Both the position numbers and the translations under genes were made by a program. The notes under the pieces were generated by a model. It was not told the origin of the DNA. It did not search any database and was given only the letters and a program-made list of their open reading frames with translations. Source: Rachicladosporium sp. CCFEE 5018 (lineage: Eukaryota > Ascomycota > Dothideomycetes > Cladosporiales > Cladosporiaceae). From it: a stretch of DNA of 64,000 bases. Below are positions 54,094-63,639 of this stretch, in pieces (the first letter of the stretch is position 1; each line of letters starts with the position of its first letter). The stretch is taken from the NCBI GenBank assembly GCA_002077045.2, contig KZ111178.1, forward strand, positions 124,001 through 188,000. Direction: 5' to 3'.

Positions 54094-54986
54094 ATGCTCT
54101 ACAATGTCAGCATATCCCGTGGCTTCTCTTGCGATGGAGCGAGTGGCCTCAAGCTGACGGAAGCTGGACCACGCAGGTTTTCTTCAGACGAGATCACTGC
54201 AGAGAGGTTTCGCGGCCTGGTATGCAAGTCTCGGTATCATGACCCAGTCGGCGTAAGGACGCATCTCAGGCAAGGACGCTGACTAGCCGAGGCCACCACT
54301 TTACACAATACGAGGAAGAAGCCACTCCAGTCCTACGCCTGGTCGGCTTAGCTCGTGATTTCACTCTGGAGGCTGGCACTGGTGACGGCAATCAGCTGTC
54401 ACGCTACGATCCTTCCAGAGTCACTCGCGTGATTGGCATTGAACCCAACGGTATCCTCCTTACACGCGTCAGAGAGAGACTTGCATCACATGCCGAGCTG
54501 GCAAGCAAGTACACTCCAATCCAAGCCGCTCTGGAGAACACCGCTGAATTGAATGCATTGGGCATCGTAGACGGTAGCGTAGACACTATCATGTGCATGC
54601 AGGTGCTATGTTCAGTGCAAGACTGCCAAATCGCTGCGGCGACTATGCACAACCTGCTGAAGCCTGGTGGGCAGCTTCTGTTCTGGGAGCACTGCGTGAG
54701 CGTGAACGCTCCGACCGCTTCGGTTCAACGTAGGCGTCTCTGCTGCTGTTTTGCGGCCTCGCTGACCACCACAGAACTGTGGAATCTGATATGGTCGCCT
54801 ATGGTCGGCGGGTGCCATCTTGGCTGCAATATCGAGCAGGCCATCAATAACGCTGGATCCTGGACCATAGATGAACTTGGTTACGATAGCCAGGGACCAT
54901 ACGACCTCATGCCACGTCTCTGGGGTCGCTTCACGAAGACTGCCACGTCAGAAGTCGCAAGCACTCCCGTACATCTATCGACGTGA
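54094..54986 (+). CDS. SAM-dependent methyltransferase, METTL7-like, copy A
   Basis: Class I methyltransferase fold. Proposed exons 54094-54219, 54270-54729, 54775-54986; introns 50 bp (GTATGC..CATCTCAG) and 45 bp (GTAGGC..ACCACAG). The 45-bp intron is a multiple of three and stays open if retained, adding a Cys-rich insert. The 265-residue product has the SAM-binding motif TLEAGTGDGNQ, the acidic GIEPN, VDTIMCMQVLCSVQDC, then LLKPGGQLLFWEHC, SPMVGGCHLGC and a C-terminal LMPRLWGRFTKT, as in METTL7/fungal type-11 enzymes. The first 60 residues are weakly supported and the start is uncertain. Substrate unknown. Identical to the copy at 62307. Confidence 0.7.
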
Positions 54987-55426
54987 TCACGGCGTTCAGA
55001 ACCCCACCGCACCTCACTGGTACAAAACAGTCCGACACCAACATAACTTTACTCACAGCCTTTTCCCCAGAATTTTGACGTCTGTCATAGTTACTATGCA
55101 ATAACTCACAGCAATGCAAGGGAGAATCCAGACATTTGGTGGTCTGAGAAACTCACCCACAACGGCGGGCTGCACTACAAGTTTCTGCGTAGAGAGGCAC
55201 TATTTGCCGTCAAAGTCGAGGTATGTCGAGCGCACCTTCCTTCACTAATCCACTTTCATGTTTACCACGTCTTGTTGCTTCCACAACACCACAATAACAC
55301 GATTTCTTCGCTTTCTCATTATGATGTTCCATCACTCGTACAGTACCTTATTTGGACGTGGCCATTTCGGTCAGCATCAATTGGACCGCAGCTACAATTC
55401 AGCAATCAGCATTAGCACGGCTTTGT
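54987..55426. other. Intergenic region, copy A
   Basis: Between the METTL-like and hypothetical genes. Only TTG- or frame-conflicting ORFs; no supported gene. Confidence 0.45.
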
Positions 55427-56377
55427 ATGGCTGGATCAACTTCACCAACGGGCCGAGGTCATCGCACAATCAAGAAATCAAAGAAGGCACTGGAGGCTGG
55501 TGGTCTCATTCCCGGCATCGACAATGCCACAAACTTCGACGAATCTCCTTCCTCCGTCCAAGCAAACGCCGCAACGCCTTCAGATCTATTACACCGCCCC
55601 GCCACAGCAACGAACATGAAAGATCAGGACACACGCATCATGTCTCTCGGTCCACACTACCTCAAGGTTTACGAATGGGAGAGCCCGATTCCGACCGACT
55701 TCCTCAACCTCACCGATACGCGAAAGCAATGGAAAGCCAGTATGGACCAGCAGCAAGGCGCTTCCGACCCAGATGAGGAGCTCGATGAGTGGACAGAGGT
55801 GTCAGGTCGGGGGGCAGATTACCAGGCTCTCTTTCCTAACATGTTGCTCCGCTTCTCCATCGCTCGCACTTTCATCAGTCGGGCGAAGCGGGCCTTTCGC
55901 GCAGGGAGAACATGGCAAGAGTTCGAGGTGGAGGAGCTGGCCATAGATCCCCAGGCGAAGGCGAAGGCCACTAAGAAGCCTGAGGTGCGGGCGCTCGAAT
56001 TGCGGGAATGCTTGAACAATAAGCTCAGGCTGAGCGTCTTCGATGAGGTGAAGGTGCGACTTTGCAACGAGATTTGGCTGCAAGCATACCCTGCGCCTGC
56101 GGTAGAGGTCGAGATCGGTGACAAGGCGCTGAAGCAGAAAGACAGCTTCATCGATGAAGAGGCCGCTGGTCGAGCTAAGGGTAAAGGAAAGGGGAAGGCA
56201 CAGGCATTGGCACCTATGGGCGTGGCGCCAAGCAATCCTTGTGACCGGGAGGTGCCGGAGGGACCGCAGAGCGCGCCGATGAAGGCTACGGCCATGAATA
56301 TGAGTAGACATGTGGTTAAGGGGGAGAACGGGTATCCTGAGCTGTTTGTGAGCGATGATGAAGGTGAGGAGATCTGA
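55427..56377 (+). CDS. Hypothetical protein, 316 aa, copy A
   Basis: Single exon from ATG 55427 (MAGSTSPTGRGHRTIKKSKK); further upstream the frame has only TTG. Visible features: a basic N-terminus, an aromatic segment (MSLGPHYLKVYEWESPIPTD), an acidic stretch (DPDEELDEWTEV), a helical part (MLLRFSIARTFISRAKRAFR), and a Lys/Gly low-complexity tract (AKGKGKGKAQ) before an acidic end. I do not recognise the family. The first 361 bases are repeated at 63640-64000 without visible difference. Confidence 0.55.
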   Translation: MAGSTSPTGRGHRTIKKSKKALEAGGLIPGIDNATNFDESPSSVQANAATPSDLLHRPATATNMKDQDTRIMSLGPHYLKVYEWESPIPTDFLNLTDTRKQWKASMDQQQGASDPDEELDEWTEVSGRGADYQALFPNMLLRFSIARTFISRAKRAFRAGRTWQEFEVEELAIDPQAKAKATKKPEVRALELRECLNNKLRLSVFDEVKVRLCNEIWLQAYPAPAVEVEIGDKALKQKDSFIDEEAAGRAKGKGKGKAQALAPMGVAPSNPCDREVPEGPQSAPMKATAMNMSRHVVKGENGYPELFVSDDEGEEI

Positions 56378-56692
56378 GGAAGTTTAGTGTGGCGCCGTCC
56401 GGGAGTGGAGACTCTGGATTACTGGCAAAGGCGATTAAGTCTAACAATCGCTGTCATTGTCGCCATCACTCACTTGTTATCCTTTCCGGCCTCTACTGAA
56501 GACTTGGCATACCCAGGAATCGAGGCTTCACTCTAACAAGTATATACAGAAGCATGTGATGACACGAGTTTGTCACGCCCATGCGGTGGCCGGCTGTGCC
56601 ATGTCTAGTTCGGTCACACATCTATCGGCGAGGCCCAGCTGACCCTCGTCTTCTCTGCTCGAGGCATCGACGCTCTTTCGCGTCGCGTAGCG
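56378..56692. other. Intergenic region before the BTB gene
   Basis: No supported gene. Confidence 0.45.
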
Positions 56693-57415
56693 ATGGCAGA
56701 CCAGGAACCGAGCAGGGAGGGTAGGAAGTTAGTCCGAGCTCGGGGTGTCAGAATGTTAGATTGTAGGAGTGACACAATTGCGCAGGCTCGACTTCACCGA
56801 TACGATCACCGTCATTGTTGGTAATCGATACAGCTCTTCGCAACCTGAGAAGTTCAGACCACCCGCGGACATCTTCAAATCTGCGATCAAGATGCACGAG
56901 AGCTACAACCGCTGCGCAACGAGCTCAAGCTGCCGTTGGACGAGGCTGTGGCGTTCAGGACATATCTACAATACCTGGACAACGGAGTCCTCGATCTGGT
57001 CTTGCCGCCCACAGCCACCGATGGAGCAACTGCGCGCCTTTATACCCACATCCACGCACTAGCAATACGATTGAAAGATCGGGAGACCGCAAACCACGTC
57101 GCCGACAATCTCTTCGGATACCTTGCCAGTCGGTTGCCACGCCCGACTGCGGGTGCCTTGCATTCCATCGTAGCCAATACAGAGGAGGATACTGGCCTCT
57201 TCAGACTGTGCATGGACTACTTCGTGCATTACCCAACCCTGCTCAAGGTCTTCGCTCCTGGTCAGCCAGGTATCAAGGACACGGTCGAGTGCTATGCCAA
57301 GGACCTAGTGGACGAAGGTCTGGATCTCATGAAAAGTATCATGCTACAAGGCCCAGCGGCGCGGCCAAAGTGCTACTATCACGAGCATGGTCACTCCCAT
57401 CCAGTGTGTCCATAG
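56693..57415 (+). pseudogene. BTB/POZ-like domain gene with an apparent one-base deletion
   Basis: Exons 56693-56727 and 56786-57415; 58-bp intron (GTTAGT donor, GCGCAG acceptor). Starts MADQEPSREGRKLDFTDTIT, then VIVGNRYSSSQPEKFRPPAD, IFKSAIKMHESYNR, the general form of fungal BTB proteins (TITVxVG.., phi-F-K-S). At about 56911 the frame shifts by -1 and continues as LRNELKLPLDEAVAFRTYLQ, YLDNGVLDLV, typical of the BTB C-terminal half and tail. One inserted base restores about 221 residues. No intron can bridge the break. Either a pseudogene or a consensus error. Stops 58 bp from the convergent L-2-hydroxyglutarate dehydrogenase. Confidence 0.6.
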
Positions 57416-57473
57416 CTTTAGGCCTGCTCGACTTGGTTCGTGGGCAGTACGGAGGACGTGACCTGTTGGAAGA

Positions 57474-58067
57474 CTACTGATATAGAATCCGCTCCACTTC
57501 CTCAGCAATGGCCAGACTGCTCGTCAGCCCCGGACTCTCAATCCCCAAAAGATTGATAAAACCCTCGAAGCCCTCCTCCTTCTTAATATAGAAGTCCTGA
57601 AACCCCTTCCCACTTGCGACAGCTCCCAGCCTCCCGAGCTTCGGCCGTATACCGGCATAATCCAAGGCAACAGCATCAACATCAATCCCCGGCAGGTACT
57701 TCTGGATATCCTCCAGCGCAGCCTTGAACCTCTCGGCATTGGGCGTGGGTGCCAGATCAGTCGGACTGTCGACCCACTCCACATCCGGACCAAAGCGCAC
57801 ACGATCAGCCATATCGACCGTCAGGTGGGTGCCTAGTCCCCCATGACCCGGTACAGGCGCGGGATACACCAGCGTGGAAGGTTTGGGAAAGCTCTTCGAG
57901 TAGCTAAAGTACGATCCCTTGGCATAGAATGGCGTCCGATGCCGATCAGCAGGTAGAATCATATTGTTAATCGCACACGCATAATTTCCAGCACTATTCA
58001 CAATCGTCTCAGCCGTGATGAACGATCCGTCCTCATCGGCGCTATAGTTCGGTGTCTGAGGTGTGGG
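57474..58067 (-). CDS. L-2-hydroxyglutarate dehydrogenase, C-terminal part (cut by assembly gap)
   Basis: FAD-dependent mitochondrial oxidoreductase that returns L-2-hydroxyglutarate to 2-oxoglutarate. 197 residues are visible, open into the N gap at the 5' side: TAETIVNSAGNYACAINNMI, LPADRHRTPFYAKGSYFSYS, VYPAPVPGHGGLGTHLTVDM, RFGPDVEWVD, then GFQDFYIKKEEGFEGFINLL, GIESPGLTSSLAIAEEVERI. These match the C-terminal half of the DAO-type L2HGDH family. The N-terminal FAD-binding half is lost in or beyond the gap. Confidence 0.88.
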   Translation of the reverse strand, partial: PTPQTPNYSADEDGSFITAETIVNSAGNYACAINNMILPADRHRTPFYAKGSYFSYSKSFPKPSTLVYPAPVPGHGGLGTHLTVDMADRVRFGPDVEWVDSPTDLAPTPNAERFKAALEDIQKYLPGIDVDAVALDYAGIRPKLGRLGAVASGKGFQDFYIKKEEGFEGFINLLGIESPGLTSSLAIAEEVERILYQ

Positions 58068-58167
58068 NNNNNNNNNNNNNNNNNNNNNNNNNNNNNNNNN
58101 NNNNNNNNNNNNNNNNNNNNNNNNNNNNNNNNNNNNNNNNNNNNNNNNNNNNNNNNNNNNNNNNNNN
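58068..58167. other. Assembly gap of exactly 100 N
   Basis: A run of 100 N, the conventional placeholder for a gap of unknown length. The left contig ends inside L-2-hydroxyglutarate dehydrogenase, the right begins inside MED21 copy B. Confidence 0.98.
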
Positions 58168-58707
58168 CCTCCCCAAGCATCTCCACCAACCGTTCCCTTT
58201 CCCCCTCCGCCGCTCTCCTCTCCTCCTCAACCTCCCTCAACTCCCCCTCCAACTCCCTCATCCGCTCCCTCTGCATAGCCTCACTGTTCCCCAGCCCAGG
58301 CAGACTATTGATTAAGATCTCCGCTTTCTGCTCCTGTAGCACCAGACTCTGCGCTAGTCGGCGCATGGTCTCTTGGAAGACTTCGGGGGCGTCGGGGATG
58401 TGCCCGCCATTTGTCTCTTTCTTGTCGTCCCCTTCACGATCAATAACGGCAGTGCCGTTGGTCTTTGGTGCGGGGGAGCCGTTGGGAAGGGGCTGATCTG
58501 AGGAGGCGTGGGCGGCTGAATGGGATGGAGGAGCTTGCGAGGGCTGGGAAGGGAAGTCGCCGTAGGGGTGTTTGGTGTTTATGTAGCTCAGGGTGGCGTA
58601 CATTTGGGTCATGAGCTACAAGATCATCAGACTCTGGGCCACAGCGATGGGAGGGGTGTGAGGTGTACGTCGTCCAAGGTATCTTGGAGCTGCGTGAGGC
58701 GGTCCAT
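58168..58707 (-). CDS. MED21: Mediator subunit 21, copy B (3' end lost in gap)
   Basis: Exons 58707-58669 and 58615-58168, intron 58668-58616, the same structure as copy A. The last about ten codons fall in the N gap. Differs from copy A at several residues (SSDQPLPNG, DREGDD, IPDAPEVF, EAMQRERM), all conservative or in the variable linker. Confidence 0.88.
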
Positions 58708-59055
58708 GGCTGAGGTACCTGGTTGCTGCCGGACGTGATCTCGTCAGTCGCCTGACAAACGTCGAGCACTCACACGCTGCTCAGCTCGCTGTGGTATGTG
58801 AGATCCTCAAAGAGTGAACATGTATCAATAGGGCAAGATTGCAACGAGCACATGTCATGAACATAGAGGTCTCCACTTTCACATGCACAGATCGACAGCA
58901 GGGATCAGCAGTGGCTCACTACAGTATTGTTAGGGCACTGATGCGACGCAGATATCGTTCAGCATGGGACAACAGTCAACTTCGCTGGATGGTAGAAGCA
59001 CGATATGCTACAATGTCATCCTCGTCACTATCTTATAACACGCACTTCTCTCAGC

Positions 59056-61701
59056 CTACTTCTGCAAACTCTCCAACAGCCCCTCCCCATCAGTCTTCGT
59101 CTGCACAGCCTTGAACACACTCCCCACGACATCCATACCCTTCTCCGCGCGCTCAAAAGCCTCCGGACTTCGATCCGTCAGGATCGCTAGATCCTTATCA
59201 CTGAGCAGACCCTTGCCCTCAGCGATGTCAATGCGCTCTCCATCATCCTGCTCCAGCAGTCGTCTGAGTTCAGAGAAGTCTTCCATCTTGGCGCCATCGC
59301 CCTTCATGGACTTGAAGCGACCTTTCTGAATGACCAGCTTCTCGAGTCGACGCTTTGAGTCGGCCTTTTCGAGGAGCATTTGCTCGACTGTGCCTTTCGT
59401 GGCGAAGCGGTAGACAATGACTGGCCTCGTCTGCCCGATGCGATGAGCACGATCTTGAGCCTGCAGATCTTGCTGCGGATTCCAGTCACTGTCGAAGAGC
59501 AGGACGGTGTCAGCAGACGCCAGGTTGATACCCTGCCCTCCAGCTCGAGTCGACAGCAGGAAGATTTTCGTGTCACTGTCCGGTTCGTTGAAGTCCAGGA
59601 TCTGCTCTTGGCGATCTGACTGCGCTATCGAGCCATCGATGCGACATACGGGCCAGCCGCGAAGCTCGCTACAGTATGTTTCGAGGAGGTCGAGCTGTGT
59701 CTTGAACTGCGAGAAGATGAGGACTTTGTGTCCTCTACCTAGCAGCTCAGGTAGCAGACGGTCTAGGAGCAGCATCTTGCCGGACTCGGTCACGAGTGTC
59801 TCGTCTACGGGTGTGTTGTCGTCAAGGTCGAATGGGTAGTAGAAGTTATGAGGCGAGTTGCAGCATTGTCGCAATTGCATGATGGGGTTCTGGAGTTTCT
59901 TCTGGGAGATCTCACGCTTCGCTAAAGCGAGAGTTTTGGCCCGGGCGCTGGCCTCTTCGTCCTCGTCTGCTTCTGGGACCGAGGATGGCGGAGATGATGG
60001 ACCTTCTTCGAGCTCCTTGAAGTACTCATCGTCTGAGACTTCCTCGTACTTTTGCCGTTGCTTAGCTTTTCGAGATCGCGGGGCGGCGCTCATGGTGCTC
60101 CCTGGTGTCGAGGCACGACTTGTCTTTGTGCTCTTGTTGGGTGTAGCTGCGCCGTCGCCGGCCTTGCGTTTGAGACTCACGCTCCTTACACTCATAGGCG
60201 TCACGCTGCGACTGAGGCTCTCGACCATCTTGTTCTCAAGGAATGCTCTGCTATTGCCTTCGAGAATCTCCTGATAGAGCTCCTTCTGTGTCTGTGTAAG
60301 TGGCGCATACAACACATACTCTCGCTTCTTAGGTAGCGAAGTCTCGACATCTGCTTTGACTCTTCGGAGCAGGAATGGCTTCAAGATGGCGTGCAGAGAG
60401 CCTACGAGGTTCTTTCTTCGGTCTTCCGACAAGATCTGTTCGTGTCCGTTCTTCTCCTTCAGCGCACTGAAGTCGAACCATGACTCGAAAGATTCCAGCT
60501 TGTCGAAGATGCTTGGCATGAGGAAGTTCAGCAATGACCACAACTCCGTGAGGTTATTTTGCAGTGGTGTACCTGTGATGAGTAGGCGGTTTGCCGACTG
60601 ATAGGATTGTAGCTCGCGGATAAGTCGACAATTCATGTTCTTGATGCGGTGACCTTCATCAATGATGATAAATTTCCAACCGAGATGACCCAGAAACTTG
60701 CGATCGTTCATGCAGATCTCGTAGCTGGTGCAGATGATGGGGAACTTGTCACTCCCAGGGTTGCGAAACTGTTTCGTCCTGATCTCTTCGCGCTCCTGCT
60801 TGCTGCCGTGGTAGAGAACGACAGGAATGGAGGGCGTCCACTTCTTGAACTCCGCCACCCAATTGCTAGTGGTGCTCAGTGGTGCTGCAATCAGGAAGGG
60901 TCCGTTGATACCTTTCTCGCGCAGGAATGCGATGAACGAGATTGTCTGAATCGTCTTGCCCAAGCCCATCTCGTCAGCCAGAATACCGTTGAGTCCATTC
61001 TCATACAATGAAGTGAGCCATTCCAGTCCTTCCAATTGGTATGTTCGCATGAGACCTCCAGAGACGGTATCTGGCTGCTTCGCTGATCGCAAGTCCTGCA
61101 TACCAATGTCGCCAGGCTGAACATCATCCTTGGCCTCTTCCGCGAGTGCGTCCGAAATGCTAGTGTTCTGCGCCTTCGAGGCAACATCATCCTTGCTGAG
61201 GTAGTCAGAGATTTTGCCTTCCTTGGCACTTTTGCCAGCCTTCGCAGCTGGCTTGCTTCCGCGAGTCTTCTTTTGAGGAGAGATCTCCTCAGCCTTCTCC
61301 TCGCCACCCACGTCTACCGCCCCAGCACGCGTTGCCCGCTTCTGACTTGCCGACGCAGCTTGCTCGGCCTTCTTCTCCTTCGTCTCAGCGCGCTTCTTGC
61401 TCCTCTCGTCTTTGGCAGTCTCTGCCTCCTCCTGGCTAGTCATCTGCTGCAACATAATCGTTGAATACAGCTTGCTCTGGCTTAGCAAATACTCGAGTGC
61501 CTTGAACTTGGCGTCGACGGCTTTCGGCCCACCCTTGAGATCTTTCTCGCGCTCTGCAGCTAGCTTGCGCTCGTGCTTCTCGTCTTCCTTCTGACGCGCC
61601 TTCGCCATCTTCGCCTCCTCCTTTGCCATCGTTTCGCTCCATTCTCGTGAGTCTGGCGATGTGGGTGGCGTGCTGCCTGTTTCGCCAGGTTCTGAAGACA
61701 T
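59056..61701 (-). CDS. SNF2-family chromatin remodeler, LSH/DDM1/IRC5 type, copy B
   Basis: Same 881-residue single-exon gene as 50843-53488, with all ATPase motifs intact. Eight amino-acid differences from copy A: H for Y at 420; S for G at 509; T for A, M for I and A for G in the Ser/Thr-rich linker; E for V at 564; G for S and E for D in the C-lobe. Many further changes are synonymous, as expected of selected coding sequence. Codons upstream of residue 420 (60445 to 61701) show no difference from copy A. Confidence 0.93.
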   Translation of the reverse strand: MSSEPGETGSTPPTSPDSREWSETMAKEEAKMAKARQKEDEKHERKLAAEREKDLKGGPKAVDAKFKALEYLLSQSKLYSTIMLQQMTSQEEAETAKDERSKKRAETKEKKAEQAASASQKRATRAGAVDVGGEEKAEEISPQKKTRGSKPAAKAGKSAKEGKISDYLSKDDVASKAQNTSISDALAEEAKDDVQPGDIGMQDLRSAKQPDTVSGGLMRTYQLEGLEWLTSLYENGLNGILADEMGLGKTIQTISFIAFLREKGINGPFLIAAPLSTTSNWVAEFKKWTPSIPVVLYHGSKQEREEIRTKQFRNPGSDKFPIICTSYEICMNDRKFLGHLGWKFIIIDEGHRIKNMNCRLIRELQSYQSANRLLITGTPLQNNLTELWSLLNFLMPSIFDKLESFESWFDFSALKEKNGHEQILSEDRRKNLVGSLHAILKPFLLRRVKADVETSLPKKREYVLYAPLTQTQKELYQEILEGNSRAFLENKMVESLSRSVTPMSVRSVSLKRKAGDGAATPNKSTKTSRASTPGSTMSAAPRSRKAKQRQKYEEVSDDEYFKELEEGPSSPPSSVPEADEDEEASARAKTLALAKREISQKKLQNPIMQLRQCCNSPHNFYYPFDLDDNTPVDETLVTESGKMLLLDRLLPELLGRGHKVLIFSQFKTQLDLLETYCSELRGWPVCRIDGSIAQSDRQEQILDFNEPDSDTKIFLLSTRAGGQGINLASADTVLLFDSDWNPQQDLQAQDRAHRIGQTRPVIVYRFATKGTVEQMLLEKADSKRRLEKLVIQKGRFKSMKGDGAKMEDFSELRRLLEQDDGERIDIAEGKGLLSDKDLAILTDRSPEAFERAEKGMDVVGSVFKAVQTKTDGEGLLESLQK

Positions 61702-62306
61702 TTCGCTGATACTTAAAATAACCAAACAACGCGCTGCACACTGTCCTTCTCAATAAAGGTAATACACCGCAAAGGAAAGGGGATGTTCCCACAGCATACG
61801 AACATAACGATGTCATCATTGGCATTGAATTTGAGCACAGGCGCAACGCGAGAACGACGCGTGCCGGATCAAGATTCAAAGTGGTGGAATCGACAATCGA
61901 TCGAGATTCCAGCCTGCCAATCAACGACAGCTATTGCTTGGCGAATGCCGACTCCTACTTTTTTTACATCCTAAGGAGAGGAGGCAGTGGCCTTTCACAG
62001 CTTGCTAGAGCCTGCTTGACCATGTCGCCTTTTCGCCATGTCAGCAAAAAACCGCTGCCAGGCAATCAGGCATCTCAGGGAAATGCTAGCGCCATCATCG
62101 CTGGAACACCGCAGCAGGCCGTGCCTCAGCTCTGCATGATGCACAGAAGTGCCTCAAAAAGGCCGTAAGGTCGACTGACGACCACTTCACTCGTTCGCAC
62201 ATACCGGAACGTGTGCTGCTACTACGCCTTCCCAGTGTTACGGTCATGCCATTCGATCTGCGTCTCCGTTGGGCAGCCTACACCGAGCCGTGGCCTGTAT
62301 TTATGC

Positions 62307-63199
62307 ATGCTCTACAATGTCAGCATATCCCGTGGCTTCTCTTGCGATGGAGCGAGTGGCCTCAAGCTGACGGAAGCTGGACCACGCAGGTTTTCTTCAG
62401 ACGAGATCACTGCAGAGAGGTTTCGCGGCCTGGTATGCAAGTCTCGGTATCATGACCCAGTCGGCGTAAGGACGCATCTCAGGCAAGGACGCTGACTAGC
62501 CGAGGCCACCACTTTACACAATACGAGGAAGAAGCCACTCCAGTCCTACGCCTGGTCGGCTTAGCTCGTGATTTCACTCTGGAGGCTGGCACTGGTGACG
62601 GCAATCAGCTGTCACGCTACGATCCTTCCAGAGTCACTCGCGTGATTGGCATTGAACCCAACGGTATCCTCCTTACACGCGTCAGAGAGAGACTTGCATC
62701 ACATGCCGAGCTGGCAAGCAAGTACACTCCAATCCAAGCCGCTCTGGAGAACACCGCTGAATTGAATGCATTGGGCATCGTAGACGGTAGCGTAGACACT
62801 ATCATGTGCATGCAGGTGCTATGTTCAGTGCAAGACTGCCAAATCGCTGCGGCGACTATGCACAACCTGCTGAAGCCTGGTGGGCAGCTTCTGTTCTGGG
62901 AGCACTGCGTGAGCGTGAACGCTCCGACCGCTTCGGTTCAACGTAGGCGTCTCTGCTGCTGTTTTGCGGCCTCGCTGACCACCACAGAACTGTGGAATCT
63001 GATATGGTCGCCTATGGTCGGCGGGTGCCATCTTGGCTGCAATATCGAGCAGGCCATCAATAACGCTGGATCCTGGACCATAGATGAACTTGGTTACGAT
63101 AGCCAGGGACCATACGACCTCATGCCACGTCTCTGGGGTCGCTTCACGAAGACTGCCACGTCAGAAGTCGCAAGCACTCCCGTACATCTATCGACGTGA
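62307..63199 (+). CDS. SAM-dependent methyltransferase, METTL7-like, copy B
   Basis: Second copy of 54094-54986, identical as far as I can read: exons 62307-62432, 62483-62942, 62988-63199. Function, motifs and start uncertainty are the same as for copy A. Confidence 0.7.
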
Positions 63200-63639
63200 T
63201 CACGGCGTTCAGAACCCCACCGCACCTCACTGGTACAAAACAGTCCGACACCAACATAACTTTACTCACAGCCTTTTCCCCAGAATTTTGACGTCTGTCA
63301 TAGTTACTATGCAATAACTCACAGCAATGCAAGGGAGAATCCAGACATTTGGTGGTCTGAGAAACTCACCCACAACGGCGGGCTGCACTACAAGTTTCTG
63401 CGTAGAGAGGCACTATTTGCCGTCAAAGTCGAGGTATGTCGAGCGCACCTTCCTTCACTAATCCACTTTCATGTTTACCACGTCTTGTTGCTTCCACAAC
63501 ACCACAATAACACGATTTCTTCGCTTTCTCATTATGATGTTCCATCACTCGTACAGTACCTTATTTGGACGTGGCCATTTCGGTCAGCATCAATTGGACC
63601 GCAGCTACAATTCAGCAATCAGCATTAGCACGGCTTTGT

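Larger units (their letters stand above)
49963..55787 (+). repeat. Direct duplication, copy A (part visible in both copies)
   Basis: Aligns with 58168-64000. Offset is 8205 bp up to about 50700 and 8213 bp afterwards, with a small indel cluster near 50705-50735. Many substitutions (several per 100 bp) up to 52231, then no difference found by eye to the window end. Contains MED21, LSH, METTL-like and part of the hypothetical gene. The copy A side may extend further, because copy B is cut by the window edge. Confidence 0.93.
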
